Shown here: positions 17,386 to 26,341 of the stretch, one piece after another
How the letters are laid out: each line of letters begins with the position of its first letter
Numbering within the stretch: the stretch's first letter is position 1
Origin: an uncultured Lachnospiraceae bacterium
Lineage (GTDB): Bacteria; Bacillota; Clostridia; Lachnospirales; Lachnospiraceae
Assembly: GCA_947174495.1 (NCBI GenBank)
Contig: CAMWJC010000006.1
Location: forward strand, 1 to 64,000
Reading direction: 5' to 3'
DNA length: 64,000 nucleotides
The notes under the pieces: model-generated
What the model was told of the DNA's origin: nothing
Database searches by the model: none
The model's input: only the letters and a program-made list of their open reading frames with translations
Position numbers and translations under genes: made by a program

Positions 17386-17646
17386 ATGCAGGATTTAGGA
17401 AATACGCGTTATTTTAAAGTGGAGACAGACAAAACTACCGTAAAGGAAATTCTGGCGGAGGTGTATCAGGCGCTGACAGAAAAAGGCTATAATCCTGTTA
17501 ACCAGATCGTAGGCTATATTATGTCCGGTGATCCTACTTATATCACTAGCTACAAGAATGCCAGAAGTCTGATCATGAAGGTAGAGAGAGACGAACTGGT
17601 GGAAGAGATGCTGACAGAATATATAAAGAGCAGTCATTGGAAATAA
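17386..17646 (+). CDS. ireB: IreB family regulatory phosphoprotein (UPF0297)
   Basis: This 86-residue protein matches the IreB/YrzL family, including [21 protein letters not shown] and an N-terminal threonine-rich patch (DKTTVKEIL). In Enterococcus, IreB is phosphorylated by the PASTA kinase IreK and influences cell-wall stress resistance. The order ireB-ruvX-DUF1292 is conserved across Firmicutes, which supports the call. AAGGGG precedes the start. Confidence 0.93.
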   Translation: MQDLGNTRYFKVETDKTTVKEILAEVYQALTEKGYNPVNQIVGYIMSGDPTYITSYKNARSLIMKVERDELVEEMLTEYIKSSHWK

Positions 17647-17671
17647 ATTAAGCCAAAAGGGTGAGATAAAG

Positions 17672-18106
17672 ATGCGAATTATGGGGTTAGATTTCGGATC
17701 AAAGACAGTAGGGGTGGCAATCAGCGATCCGTTATTAATTACTGCTCAGGGAATTGAGATTATTAGAAGAAAAGATGAGAATAAGCTGCGTCAGACGCTT
17801 GCGAGAATTGAAGAGCTGATACTAGAGTATGAAGTAAGGGAAATCGTACTTGGATTGCCAAAGAATATGAATGACACAGAAGGTCCAAGGGTAATGCTGA
17901 CCATGGATTTTAAAGAGAAGCTTGAGAGGCGCACCGGACTGCCCGTACATACCTGGGATGAGAGGCTGACCACTGTTGCTGCTGACAGAACTATGATGGA
18001 AGCGGGAATAAGACGGGAAAATCGTAAGGAATATGTAGACAAGATTGCGGCTGTTCTTATTTTGCAGGGATACTTGGATTATATAGGAAGAAAGCAGGAA
18101 GACTGA
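17672..18106 (+). CDS. ruvX: Putative pre-16S rRNA nuclease / Holliday-junction resolvase YqgF
   Basis: This 144-residue RNase H-fold protein starts with the family motif [16 protein letters not shown]. It also has [15 protein letters not shown] and the late catalytic segment [11 protein letters not shown], plus [15 protein letters not shown]. Members were first named RuvX/YqgF resolvases; later work supports 16S rRNA 5'-end processing. It lies 25 bases after ireB and one base before the next gene, inside a conserved cluster. Confidence 0.94.
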   Translation: MRIMGLDFGSKTVGVAISDPLLITAQGIEIIRRKDENKLRQTLARIEELILEYEVREIVLGLPKNMNDTEGPRVMLTMDFKEKLERRTGLPVHTWDERLTTVAADRTMMEAGIRRENRKEYVDKIAAVLILQGYLDYIGRKQED

Positions 18107-18107
18107 G

Positions 18108-18365
18108 TTGGATAAGATTAAATTTATGTTAGATACACAGGAAAGTGTGGAGTTTTTTGTGTTGGAGCAGACAAGGCTGGGTGGAAAACAGTATATTCTG
18201 GTAACGGATGCCCCGGAAGGCGACGCAGATGCTCTGATTCTCCGGGAAAGTTCCTTAAGTGAGGGGAAAAGTGAAAGTATTTATGAAGTGGTAGAGGATG
18301 ATACGGAACTTTCAGCGGTAGCTGCTGTATTTGAAAACTTGCTGGATGACACAAAGCTTTTGTAA
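18108..18365 (+). CDS. DUF1292 protein (YrzB family)
   Basis: This 85-residue acidic protein of the DUF1292/YrzB family has no known function. The core pattern FFVLEQTRLGGKQYILV is recognisable. The gene begins with TTG one base after the ruvX stop, so it is probably translationally coupled. Its place between ruvX and the fur remnant matches clostridial gene order. Confidence 0.82.
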   Translation: MDKIKFMLDTQESVEFFVLEQTRLGGKQYILVTDAPEGDADALILRESSLSEGKSESIYEVVEDDTELSAVAAVFENLLDDTKLL

Positions 18366-18405
18366 AAACAAATGATATTAAAAACTATGAAATTGTAAAA
18401 CAGAT

Positions 18406-18595
18406 TGCCCGGAGATTGGTCTGGCAATTGTTTATAAGACCATACAGTTACTGGATGCGTTTCATTTTGTTGATTGCATTGATCTGAATGATGAATCTGC
18501 CGGAGGAGCCGGAGAATAAGATTATGTGTGCCACGGAAGTGGTGGTGAAGGATCACAAGATGAAATCATGCGGGTACTGTAAAGAATGTGGAGGT
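18406..18595 (+). pseudogene. Decayed fur-family regulator
   Basis: Two fragments of a Fur-family protein remain in different frames. Bases 18406-18519 encode PEIGLAIVYKTIQLLD followed by FVDCIDLNDES, the end of the DNA-binding domain, ending at a stop. From about 18539, one base out of that frame, VVVKDHKMKSCGYCKECGG matches the C-terminal Fur pattern (DHxLxxYGxCKxC). The N-terminal helix-turn-helix and the central His-rich metal site are missing. In many Clostridia an intact fur-family gene sits exactly here, between the DUF1292 gene and RNase J. A sequencing error alone cannot explain it because large parts are absent. Confidence 0.75.
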
Positions 18596-18602
18596 AGACT
18601 TA

Positions 18603-20276
18603 TTGAAAAAAATAGAACAAAAAAATAGCTTGGGGCTCAAGATAATTCCCCTTGGAGGTCTTGAGCAAATCGGCATGAACATTACTGCCTTTGAGTATGA
18701 TGACAGTATTGTTGTGGTAGATTGCGGTCTTTCCTTCCCGGAAGATGATATGCTTGGAATCGATCTGGTCATTCCAGATGTAACTTATCTTAAGAATAAT
18801 ATTGAAAAAGTAAAAGGATTTGTGATCACACACGGGCATGAGGATCATATTGGTGCACTTCCTTATGTGCTCCGGGATATCAATATTCCCATTTATGCGA
18901 CGAAGCTAACAATGGGAATTATCGAAAACAAATTGAAAGAGCATAATCTGACGGGAAATACCAAGCGTAAGGTGGTAAAATTTGGCCAGTCCATCAATTT
19001 AGGACAGTTCCGGATCGAATTCATTAAAACAAATCACAGTATTGTGGATGCGGCAGCTCTGGCAATCTATTCCCCGGCAGGAATCGTTGTGCACACGGGA
19101 GACTTTAAGGTAGATTATACCCCGGTATTTGGCGATGCCATTGATCTGCAACGCTTTGCAGAAATCGGGAAAAAAGGCGTTCTGGCTTTGATGTGTGACT
19201 CGACAAATGCAGAGAGACCAGGATTTACGCCTTCGGAGCGGACGGTAGGAAAGACTTTTGATATTCTTTTTGAAGAGCATAAAAATACACGTATTATTAT
19301 TGCTACCTTTGCTTCTAATGTGGACAGAGTGCAGCAGATTATTAATACGGCCTATCGTTTTGGACGAAAAGTCGTGGTGGAAGGCCGCAGTATGGTAAAT
19401 ATCATTGAAACGGCAACCAATCTGGGATATTTGAGTATTCCGGATAACACATTAATTGATATTGAACTGCTAAAAAATTATCCGGATGAAAAGACCGTCA
19501 TTATTACTACGGGAAGTCAGGGAGAAAGTATGGCGGCATTAAGCCGTATGGCGGGAGATAATCATCGGAAAATATCCATTGGTCCTACCGATACGGTAAT
19601 CTTTTCTTCCCATCCGATTCCTGGAAATGAAAAAGCAGTAACAAATGTAATTAATGAATTGCTTTTAAAGGGTGCGGATGTAATCTTCCAGGATGTGCAT
19701 GTATCAGGGCATGCTTGTCAGGAAGAAATAAAGCTGATTTATACACTGGTTCATCCTAAGTATGCCATTCCGGTTCACGGAGAGTTTAAGCATTTGAAAG
19801 CACAGGCTAAAATTGCTAAGGAGCTTGGTATTCCCAAGGAGAATATCTTTATTATCCAGTCCGGAGATGTGTTAGAGCTCTCTGAGGAAAAGGCGGAGAT
19901 AACCGGGAAAGTACCGGTAGGAGATATTTTGGTAGATGGATTGGGAGTCGGTGATGTTGGAAATATTGTGCTCAGAGACAGGCAGCATCTGGCAGAAGAT
20001 GGAATTTTGATTGTTGTTTTGGGGCTGGATGGGGCAACGGATGAGTTGGTAAGCGGTCCGGATATTGTTTCAAGGGGATTTGTTTATGTTCGTGAGTCTG
20101 ATGAGCTGATGGATGAAGCTAGAGTCGTTGTAAACGATGCAGTGGAAGGATGCTTAGGAAGAGGAATCTCCGATTGGGGAAAACTTAAGAGTTCCATTAA
20201 AGATGCTCTTGGTGAGTATGTCTGGAGAAAGACAAAGCGCCGCCCCATGATCCTGCCGATTATCATGGAAATATAG
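18603..20276 (+). CDS. rnj: Ribonuclease J
   Basis: This 557-residue metallo-beta-lactamase/beta-CASP nuclease acts in mRNA turnover and rRNA maturation, with endo- and 5'-exonuclease activity. The zinc motif HGHEDHIGALPY and the beta-CASP motifs are visible, including CDSTNAERPGFTPSE, SSHPIPGNEKA and HVSGHA. The start is TTG at 18603 with GGAGGT seven bases upstream; that Shine-Dalgarno site lies within the fur remnant. An in-frame GTG at 18588 is less well placed. Confidence 0.95.
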   Translation: MKKIEQKNSLGLKIIPLGGLEQIGMNITAFEYDDSIVVVDCGLSFPEDDMLGIDLVIPDVTYLKNNIEKVKGFVITHGHEDHIGALPYVLRDINIPIYATKLTMGIIENKLKEHNLTGNTKRKVVKFGQSINLGQFRIEFIKTNHSIVDAAALAIYSPAGIVVHTGDFKVDYTPVFGDAIDLQRFAEIGKKGVLALMCDSTNAERPGFTPSERTVGKTFDILFEEHKNTRIIIATFASNVDRVQQIINTAYRFGRKVVVEGRSMVNIIETATNLGYLSIPDNTLIDIELLKNYPDEKTVIITTGSQGESMAALSRMAGDNHRKISIGPTDTVIFSSHPIPGNEKAVTNVINELLLKGADVIFQDVHVSGHACQEEIKLIYTLVHPKYAIPVHGEFKHLKAQAKIAKELGIPKENIFIIQSGDVLELSEEKAEITGKVPVGDILVDGLGVGDVGNIVLRDRQHLAEDGILIVVLGLDGATDELVSGPDIVSRGFVYVRESDELMDEARVVVNDAVEGCLGRGISDWGKLKSSIKDALGEYVWRKTKRRPMILPIIMEI

Positions 20277-20288
20277 GGAGATAAGGTT

Positions 20289-20621
20289 ATGCTTGATAAC
20301 AGAATGGAAACAGCAGCAATTAGATTTGTCAAGTCAATCAAGGAAACAGAAATTTATAAAAGATACAATTTTCAGTTAGAAAGAATCAAGGAAGAACCGG
20401 AACTTTTTGAGAAGGTGAATGAATTCCGAAAGCGTAATTTTGAATTACAAAATACTAGCCATGTTGATGAGCTTTTTGATAAAATGGATGGGTTTGAGAG
20501 AGAGTATGAGCAATTTTGTGAGAATCCTCTGGTTGATGATTTCTTGGCAGCAGAATTGGCTTTTTGCCGAATGATGCAGGAGATTGACATATTTATCACG
20601 AAGGAACTGGATTTTGAGTAG
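20289..20621 (+). CDS. YlbF/YmcA family regulator
   Basis: This 110-residue helical protein has the Com_YlbF pattern: an N-terminal IKETEIYKRYNFQLERIKEEPEL and a C-terminal long helix with AELAFCRMMQEID. In Bacillus, YlbF, YmcA and YaaT form a complex that modulates RNase Y and affects competence, biofilm and sporulation. Lying next to RNase J is consistent with a role in RNA turnover, by inference. AGGGAGATAAGG precedes the start. Confidence 0.8.
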   Translation: MLDNRMETAAIRFVKSIKETEIYKRYNFQLERIKEEPELFEKVNEFRKRNFELQNTSHVDELFDKMDGFEREYEQFCENPLVDDFLAAELAFCRMMQEIDIFITKELDFE

Positions 20622-20663
20622 CCTGCAAAAGTAAGACAGGCTGAGAAAGAACAGGTGATTTTG

Positions 20664-21125
20664 ATGAAAGTAGGATATCTGATAGGGGCTGCAGTGGAAA
20701 TGATTGTCAAAGTGGTGGTCGTTGCAGCAGTGGTTATGTTTGTCTTTCGGGGAGCTACACAGGCATATGAGTTTGGCTACAAGGTATTTGCAGATGAACC
20801 CATGTCGATATCGGGAGGACGAACAATAACAGTAGGAATTTCCGACAATATGAGCACAAGTGATATTGCTCAGATGTTAGAAGAAAAGGGATTGATCGAA
20901 GATGCCAGATTATTTGTTGTACAGGAATTGCTTTCTGCTTATCATGGTGAGATTACTCCCGGCATTTATGACCTGAGTACGGCTATGACAGCACAGGAAA
21001 TGCTTGCAATTATGTCGGTTCCTGAGGAAGAATCAGAGGAGCCAAGAGAGGCATCTACACCGGAACCGGAAGTGGAACCAGAAGTTGAACCGGAGGTGGA
21101 ACCGGAAGCAGGCGGCGAATCATGA
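20664..21125 (+). CDS. MltG-like membrane protein without catalytic domain
   Basis: This 153-residue protein has one transmembrane helix (about residues 10-30). A LysM-like domain follows, typical of the N-terminal part of endolytic transglycosylase MltG/YceG (ISDNMSTSDIAQMLEEKGLI, then ITPGIYDLSTAMTAQEML). It ends in an acidic Pro/Glu tail with four near-identical EPEV-type units. The catalytic YceG domain, about 200 residues in true MltG, is absent. In Bacillus the MltG homologue yrrL lies at the same position, before yrrM, so this is a reduced form. It may bind peptidoglycan or partner proteins. AGGTGA lies five bases before the ATG. Confidence 0.75.
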   Translation: MKVGYLIGAAVEMIVKVVVVAAVVMFVFRGATQAYEFGYKVFADEPMSISGGRTITVGISDNMSTSDIAQMLEEKGLIEDARLFVVQELLSAYHGEITPGIYDLSTAMTAQEMLAIMSVPEEESEEPREASTPEPEVEPEVEPEVEPEAGGES

Positions 21126-21766
21126 TTACGGAAGAAAGACTCAGTGATTTTATTAATTCTTTTGACATGGGAAATACGACTTTCTTGAATGAACTGGAGC
21201 AGACTGCAATTCAAACAGGCATACCAATCATACGCCCTCAGATGCAGAGCTTTTTGAAGCTTCTTCTTGCAATCAAACAGCCGAAACAGATCTTAGAGGT
21301 AGGAACAGCCATAGGCTTTTCTGCGCTTCTTATGAGTGAGTATGGGCCAAAGGATTGTCAAATCACTACGATTGAGAATTACGAAAAGAGAATACCAATT
21401 GCCAGAGAGAATTTTAAAAGGGCAGGGCGAGAGAAGCAGATTACCTTGCTGGAAGGGGATGCATCTTTACTTCTTGGAGAGCTTTCCGGTGAATTTGATT
21501 TTATTTTTATGGATGCGGCAAAAGGACAGTATATTCATTTTCTGCCGGATCTATTAAGGCTGATGCCCCTTGGAGGCCTTTTGATTTCAGACAATGTGTT
21601 ACAGGATGGTGATATTCCGGAATCCCGATATGCGGTGACAAGGCGGGACCGGACCATTCATGGGCGGATGCGAGAATATTTGTATGAGCTAAAGCATAAT
21701 GAGCAGCTTCAGACAGATATTTTACCTCTAGGTGATGGTGTTACGGTAAGCGTAAGGATGAAATGA
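21122..21766 (+). CDS. trmR: tRNA 5-hydroxyuridine methyltransferase (O-methyltransferase)
   Basis: This 214-residue class I methyltransferase of the COMT-like family has ILEVGTAIGFSALLM as motif I and FIFMDAAKGQYIHFL as a later motif. The Bacillus orthologue YrrM (TrmR) methylates 5-hydroxyuridine at position 34 of tRNA to mo5U. The downstream U32 protein makes that hydroxyuridine, which strengthens the call. The ATG overlaps the previous stop by four bases (ATGA), indicating translational coupling. Confidence 0.88.
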   Translation: MITEERLSDFINSFDMGNTTFLNELEQTAIQTGIPIIRPQMQSFLKLLLAIKQPKQILEVGTAIGFSALLMSEYGPKDCQITTIENYEKRIPIARENFKRAGREKQITLLEGDASLLLGELSGEFDFIFMDAAKGQYIHFLPDLLRLMPLGGLLISDNVLQDGDIPESRYAVTRRDRTIHGRMREYLYELKHNEQLQTDILPLGDGVTVSVRMK

Positions 21767-21783
21767 AGAAAGATGGAGTTAGA

Positions 21784-23052
21784 ATGAAGAAACCGGAACT
21801 GTTAATACCTGCCAGTTCGCTGGAGGTTCTGAAGACGGCAGTGCTGTTTGGAGCAGATGCCGTATATATTGGAGGAGAAGCTTTCGGACTGCGTGCAAAG
21901 GCCAAAAATTTTTCTTCGGAGGAGATGAAACAGGGAATAGAATTTGCTCATCAACATGGCGTAAAAGTACATGTGACAGCAAATATTCTGGCTCACAATG
22001 ACGATCTTGCCGGGGCAGAAAGGTACTTTTGGGAATTGAAGGAACTAAGGCCGGATGCATTGATTATTGCAGATCCCGGAATGTTTACGCTGGCAAGGGA
22101 AATTTGCCCTGAGATTGATATTCATATATCTACCCAGGCCAATAATACAAATTATCTTACTTATTTGTTCTGGTACAGACTGGGAGCTAAAAGAGTGGTC
22201 TGTGCAAGGGAGCTTTCACTTAGAGAGATAAAAGAAATTCGTGAGAAGATTCCGGCGGATATGGAGATAGAAAGCTTTATTCATGGAGCTATGTGCATTT
22301 CCTATTCCGGAAGGTGTCTGCTCAGTAACTATTTTACAGGACGGGATGCTAATCATGGTGCATGCACGCATCCTTGCAGATGGAAATATGCGGTAGTGGA
22401 GGAGACAAGACCGGGAGAATATCTGCCGGTTTATGAAAATGACCGTGGAACCTATATTTTTAATTCCAGAGATCTGTGTATGATTGAATATATTCCGGAG
22501 ATGATTAAAGCAGGTATAGACAGCTTTAAGATAGAGGGAAGGATGAAGACAGCGCTTTATGTCGCCGCTGTGGCGAGAACTTATCGAAAGGCAATTGACG
22601 ATTATCTGGAGTCGGAAGAAAAATACCGTGCTAATATGGGTTGGTACCGGTCGGAGATTTCCAAGTGCACATATCGTAGGTTTACTACAGGATTTTATTT
22701 TCATAAACCTGATGAAAGAGCACAAATCTATGACAATAATACTTACGTAAATGAATATATATATTTAGGAATTGTGAGCCAGACAGCGGATCATGCCATA
22801 GATTTACAGCAGGGAGTGCAGCAGGGTTTTTTTGTCCGGATTGAGCAGAAAAATAAGTTTTGCATAGGAGATGAGATTGAGATTATGAAGCCGGATGGAA
22901 GAAACATGCCGGTGAAGGTACTATCTATACTTACCGAGGATGGACAGAGGGTGGAAAGCGCGCCCCATCCCGGGCAGGTTTTGTGGGTTTCCATAAGCAG
23001 TCCGGCTGAAAAATATGATCTTTTAAGAGTCTCAAAGCAAAAGGAAAACTAA
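21784..23052 (+). CDS. trhP: U32 family tRNA hydroxylation protein
   Basis: This 422-residue protein of peptidase family U32 has the signature FIHGAMCISYSGRCLLSNYF followed by CTHPCRWKY, cysteines likely to hold an Fe-S cluster. Bacterial TrhP/YrrNO and YegQ use prephenate for 5-hydroxyuridine formation at tRNA U34 and are not true peptidases. The Bacillus cluster has two genes (yrrN, yrrO); a single copy is seen here. The start at 21784 was preferred because GGAG stands before it. An earlier in-frame ATG at 21763 overlaps the trmR stop. Confidence 0.88.
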   Translation: MKKPELLIPASSLEVLKTAVLFGADAVYIGGEAFGLRAKAKNFSSEEMKQGIEFAHQHGVKVHVTANILAHNDDLAGAERYFWELKELRPDALIIADPGMFTLAREICPEIDIHISTQANNTNYLTYLFWYRLGAKRVVCARELSLREIKEIREKIPADMEIESFIHGAMCISYSGRCLLSNYFTGRDANHGACTHPCRWKYAVVEETRPGEYLPVYENDRGTYIFNSRDLCMIEYIPEMIKAGIDSFKIEGRMKTALYVAAVARTYRKAIDDYLESEEKYRANMGWYRSEISKCTYRRFTTGFYFHKPDERAQIYDNNTYVNEYIYLGIVSQTADHAIDLQQGVQQGFFVRIEQKNKFCIGDEIEIMKPDGRNMPVKVLSILTEDGQRVESAPHPGQVLWVSISSPAEKYDLLRVSKQKEN

Positions 23053-23068
23053 AAATGAAAAAAAGGTA

Positions 23069-23097
23069 TTGCAATTTCTCAAATTTTCGTATATAGT
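23069..23097 (+). promoter_or_regulatory. Promoter upstream of glnN
   Basis: TTGCAA (23069-23074), a 17-base spacer and TATAGT (23092-23097). A transcript from here would begin near 23104 and enter the terminator hairpin at once. Confidence 0.5.
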
Positions 23098-23113
23098 GAT
23101 TTTTGAACAAAGA

Positions 23114-23142
23114 TGTTCCAAAGATATTTGGGACATTTTTTT
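23114..23142 (+). terminator. Terminator between trhP and glnN, possible glnN attenuator
   Basis: TGTTCCAAA and TTTGGGACA form a 9-base-pair stem (one G-T pair) with loop GATA, followed by seven T's. The 5' arm can alternatively pair as GAACA-AAGA-TGTTC (23105-23118), a competing hairpin. It may simply end the upstream operon, or act as an attenuator in the glnN leader. Confidence 0.7.
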
Positions 23143-23180
23143 GTTTTTGGGAGGAAAAGTTAAGGAAAGGAAGAATAAAA

Positions 23181-25292
23181 ATGAGTGATGTAATCAATGT
23201 AGAAGAAATTTTTGCCAGCAAAGTATTTACCCGTGCGATGATGAAAGAACGTCTGCCGAAAAGCATTTATAAGGAAGTTGTCAGCGTAATGGATAAAGGT
23301 GGTGAGCTTTCACTTGAGGCGGCAGATGTAGTAGCAAAAGAGATGAAGGATTGGGCGGTGGAAAACGGAGCTACCCATTATACACACTGGTTTCAACCGC
23401 TCACAGGAATTACTGCTGAAAAGCATGATTCTTTTGTTTCCCATCCGGATGAAAACGGGAAGATGATCATGGAATTTTCCGGAAAGGAGCTGATCAAGGG
23501 TGAACCCGATGCGTCTTCTTTCCCATCAGGAGGACTTCGTGCAACCTTTGAGGCAAGAGGATATACGGCATGGGATATTACTTCACCAGCTTTTTTGAAG
23601 GAGGATGCTACAGGGGTTATTCTTTGTATCCCCACAGCATTCTGTTCTTATAAGGGAGAAGCCCTTGACAAGAAAACACCATTGCTCCGTTCCATGGAAG
23701 CAATCAGTGAACAGGCAGTCCGTATTGTGCGTTTGTTTGGGAATACGGGAGCGACTAAGGTGGTCGCAAGTGTAGGACCCGAACAGGAATATTTCCTGGT
23801 AGACAGAGAAAAGTATTTAAAAAGACCTGACCTGATTTATGCGGGACGTACTCTGTTTGGAGCACCGGCTCCGAAGGGACAGGAAATGGAAGATCATTAT
23901 TTCGGTACGATTCGTGAGAGAATTGGCGCTTACATGAAGGATCTGAATATTGAATTATGGAAGTTGGGCGTTACGGCCAAAACACAGCACAATGAAGTAG
24001 CTCCCGCGCAGCACGAATTGGCGCCGATTTATGAGACAGCAAATATAGCAGTTGATCATAATCAGTTGGTTATGGAGACGATGAAAAAGGTAGCAGGACG
24101 TCATGGAATGACCTGTCTGCTTCATGAGAAGCCCTTTGCAGGAGTCAATGGTTCCGGTAAGCATAATAACTGGTCATTGACAACAGATAATGGAGTGAAC
24201 CTCCTTGATCCGGGTGATACACCGAATGAAAATATTCAGTTTTTACTGGTTTTAGCCTGCATGATCAAAGCCGTAGACATTCATGCGGATTTGCTAAGGC
24301 AAAGTGCATCCGATGTAGGAAATGATCATAGACTGGGAGCAAATGAGGCGCCTCCGGCAATTATTTCCATTTTCCTTGGCGAGCAGCTTGAGGATGTGGT
24401 TAAGCAATTAGTTGAGACCGGTGAAGCGGCGCATGTGCTGCAGGGTGGTAAGCTTGCTACAGGTGTATCCACATTACCCGATTTTGAAAAGGATGCTACG
24501 GACAGAAACAGGACTTCGCCTTTTGCATTTACGGGAAATAAATTTGAGTTTCGTATGGTGGGCTCTGCAGACTCTATTGCAAGTCCAAATACCATATTGA
24601 ATGCTATTGTTGCGGAGGCATTTTGTGAAGCGGCTGATGTTCTGGAAAAAGCTGATGATTTCGAATTGGCAGTACATGATCTAATCAAGAAATATCTTAC
24701 AGATCATCAGAGGATCATTTTCAATGGCAACGGATATGCACCTGAATGGGTAGCAGAGGCTGAGAGAAGAGGTCTTCCGAATATCAAGTCCATGGTGGAA
24801 GCGGTTGATACGCTGACTACAGAGAAATCCGTTAAACTGTTCGAGAAGTTTGGTATCTTTACAAGAGCAGAACTGGAATCCAGAGAGGAAGTTCTTTATG
24901 AAACCTATGCAAAGAGTATTAACATTGAAGCGCTTACTATGATCGATATGGCTTCTAAACAGATTATCCCTGCAGTGATCAAGTATAGCAGATCATTGGC
25001 AGATACGGTCATTGCGGTGAAAGAAGCAGGAGCAGATGCATCTGTGACAGCGGATCTGCTGCAGGAGCTTTCCGAAAAGCTTTCTGAGATGAAGGCAGCA
25101 CTTGCCAGATTGAAAGAGGTGGAGAAAAAGGCGGGAACAATTGCAGACGCCAAGGAACAGGCATTTTATTATAAAGATGTGGTAAGAAAAGCAATGGATG
25201 AATTGAGAGCGCCTGCGGATGAAGCAGAGATGCTGGTTGACAAGAAAGTATGGCCTATACCTACATACGGAGATTTGATCTTTGAGGTATAA
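23181..25292 (+). CDS. glnN: Glutamine synthetase, type III
   Basis: GlnN makes glutamine from glutamate, ammonia and ATP. The 703-residue length and the motifs [42 protein letters not shown] and [10 protein letters not shown] are characteristic of the large GSIII class of Clostridia and Bacteroides. The start at 23181 ([11 protein letters not shown]) follows AAGGAAAGG; the open frame reaches further upstream but through the terminator hairpin. It is monocistronic, ending in a GC-rich hairpin. Nitrogen control through leader structure is plausible (see the terminator feature). Confidence 0.96.
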   Translation: MSDVINVEEIFASKVFTRAMMKERLPKSIYKEVVSVMDKGGELSLEAADVVAKEMKDWAVENGATHYTHWFQPLTGITAEKHDSFVSHPDENGKMIMEFSGKELIKGEPDASSFPSGGLRATFEARGYTAWDITSPAFLKEDATGVILCIPTAFCSYKGEALDKKTPLLRSMEAISEQAVRIVRLFGNTGATKVVASVGPEQEYFLVDREKYLKRPDLIYAGRTLFGAPAPKGQEMEDHYFGTIRERIGAYMKDLNIELWKLGVTAKTQHNEVAPAQHELAPIYETANIAVDHNQLVMETMKKVAGRHGMTCLLHEKPFAGVNGSGKHNNWSLTTDNGVNLLDPGDTPNENIQFLLVLACMIKAVDIHADLLRQSASDVGNDHRLGANEAPPAIISIFLGEQLEDVVKQLVETGEAAHVLQGGKLATGVSTLPDFEKDATDRNRTSPFAFTGNKFEFRMVGSADSIASPNTILNAIVAEAFCEAADVLEKADDFELAVHDLIKKYLTDHQRIIFNGNGYAPEWVAEAERRGLPNIKSMVEAVDTLTTEKSVKLFEKFGIFTRAELESREEVLYETYAKSINIEALTMIDMASKQIIPAVIKYSRSLADTVIAVKEAGADASVTADLLQELSEKLSEMKAALARLKEVEKKAGTIADAKEQAFYYKDVVRKAMDELRAPADEAEMLVDKKVWPIPTYGDLIFEV

Positions 25293-25311
25293 ATAGGAAG
25301 TTTAGAGGAAT

Positions 25312-25342
25312 ACAGCCCCGCCGCATACGGCGGGGCTGTTTG
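25312..25342 (+). terminator. Terminator after glnN
   Basis: A perfect 12-base-pair stem ACAGCCCCGCCG / CGGCGGGGCTGT with loop CATA is followed by only a short T stretch. The very stable stem makes termination likely. Confidence 0.75.
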
Positions 25343-25395
25343 CAAGTTATGCATGTTGTCAAAAATGCAGAATGCTGCGAAAAACAAACAGCAGA

Positions 25396-26067
25396 TCAGT
25401 CAATTTTAACTTCCAGATAGCCTAAAAGCTTACTCATATCATAATCCTGAATGACGCCCAGATTGGAGTCGTAGAACTTACCATCATAATGAACCAGATA
25501 GTGACAATAAAGCCCCATCTTTTCCATCATAATACAGCATTTTGGAAGAGTGGCTTCCTGACCTTCTGTATAGACAATTATATCACTGTGATCAATTCCG
25601 TAATAATTCAAAGCCGAGATGACACGTCCCATAGTTGCCTGCCATTCGCGGCAGTCCATAACGCTGATTACTTCTGCGATTGTGACTCCAGCAAGCATTG
25701 CCACGCAGGTCTGTCCGCAAAGCCCGTCTTCGGGTTGAATGATAACATCAATATGATCGATTTTGCGGATCGGGTTATCAAAGCTATAAGGGCTGTTTTG
25801 ATTCATTTGAATAAGGCTTCCGTTAATATGGAGCAGTATCTTGTGGATCTGGTCAGTATTAATGTGTGATACATCCTCATTTTTTAAATGAATTTTGTAA
25901 TTGCCTTTGGCTTCCGGAAGAAGATCACAGTTAATGATTTTGTTGTCTAAAACCAGATCTGCCTTGATAACATCTCTGAGTTTGCAGACTTCCCATATAT
26001 TAAAAGGAATGCGAATACAGTAAATGTCATCTTCTTTTTCGATTTTTCCATTAAAAAAATACCTCAT
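25396..26067 (-). CDS. Unknown protein: beta-rich N-terminal domain plus cysteine-protease-like C-terminal domain
   Basis: This 223-residue protein has no signal peptide or membrane helix. Residues 1-85 are beta-rich and resemble DUF1905-type domains (FNGKIEKEDDIYCIRIPF). Residues 105-223 look like a C39/papain-like cysteine peptidase or a relative: GLCGQTCVAML carries a likely nucleophile Cys121 after Gly-Gln, and HYLVHYDGKFYDSN offers His193 and Asp200. Family assignment is tentative, and activity or substrate cannot be told. GGAGG stands before the start. It is transcribed alone, convergent with glnN. Confidence 0.7.
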   Translation of the reverse strand: MRYFFNGKIEKEDDIYCIRIPFNIWEVCKLRDVIKADLVLDNKIINCDLLPEAKGNYKIHLKNEDVSHINTDQIHKILLHINGSLIQMNQNSPYSFDNPIRKIDHIDVIIQPEDGLCGQTCVAMLAGVTIAEVISVMDCREWQATMGRVISALNYYGIDHSDIIVYTEGQEATLPKCCIMMEKMGLYCHYLVHYDGKFYDSNLGVIQDYDMSKLLGYLEVKID

Positions 26068-26098
26068 AATATCCTCCTGAAATCCGTTTCTAAATACT

Positions 26099-26127
26099 TT
26101 TATAGTTAAAACATAACAAATTTTGAA
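26099..26127 (-). promoter_or_regulatory. Promoter for the cysteine-protease-like gene
   Basis: On the minus strand TTCAAA (26127-26122), a 17-base spacer and TATAAA (26104-26099), about 32 bases before the start codon. Confidence 0.5.
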
Positions 26128-26217
26128 GGAAATGAAAACAGTTTTTGGGTAAAATTTTCAAAGTTTTGAAAAAAAAACAACCTGATAAAAAAGTAACAAG
26201 AAAATTGCATTTTTTAC

Positions 26218-26246
26218 TTGCCAAACAGATACTAATCGTGTATAAT
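26218..26246 (+). promoter_or_regulatory. Promoter for tRNA-Gln
   Basis: TTGCCA (26218-26223), a 17-base spacer and a perfect TATAAT (26241-26246) are placed 18 bases before the tRNA 5' end. Confidence 0.75.
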
Positions 26247-26264
26247 ACCAAAAGTAATCTACAT

Positions 26265-26336
26265 TGGGCTATCGCCAAACGGTAAGGCAACGGACTCTGA
26301 CTCCGTCATTTCAAGGTTCGAATCCTTGTAGCCCAG
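26265..26336 (+). tRNA. tRNA-Gln (anticodon CUG)
   Basis: A complete cloverleaf can be drawn. The acceptor arms are TGGGCTA/TAGCCCA. The anticodon stem ACGGA/TCCGT has loop CTCTGAC (anticodon CTG), and the T arm contains GGTTCGAATCC. CCA is not encoded; the discriminator base is G. It is a single gene with its own promoter and terminator and reads CAG codons. Confidence 0.95.
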
Positions 26337-26341
26337 CTTTA

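Noticed and set aside
21030-21120. Direct repeat at the end of the MltG-like gene as a CRISPR or mobile element
   Set aside because: The repeats are in frame and encode a Glu/Pro tail; no spacers, no cas genes, no transposase.
23103-23180. N-terminal extension of glnN by 26 codons
   Set aside because: It would read through an intrinsic terminator hairpin and has no ribosome site; the family N terminus fits the later ATG.
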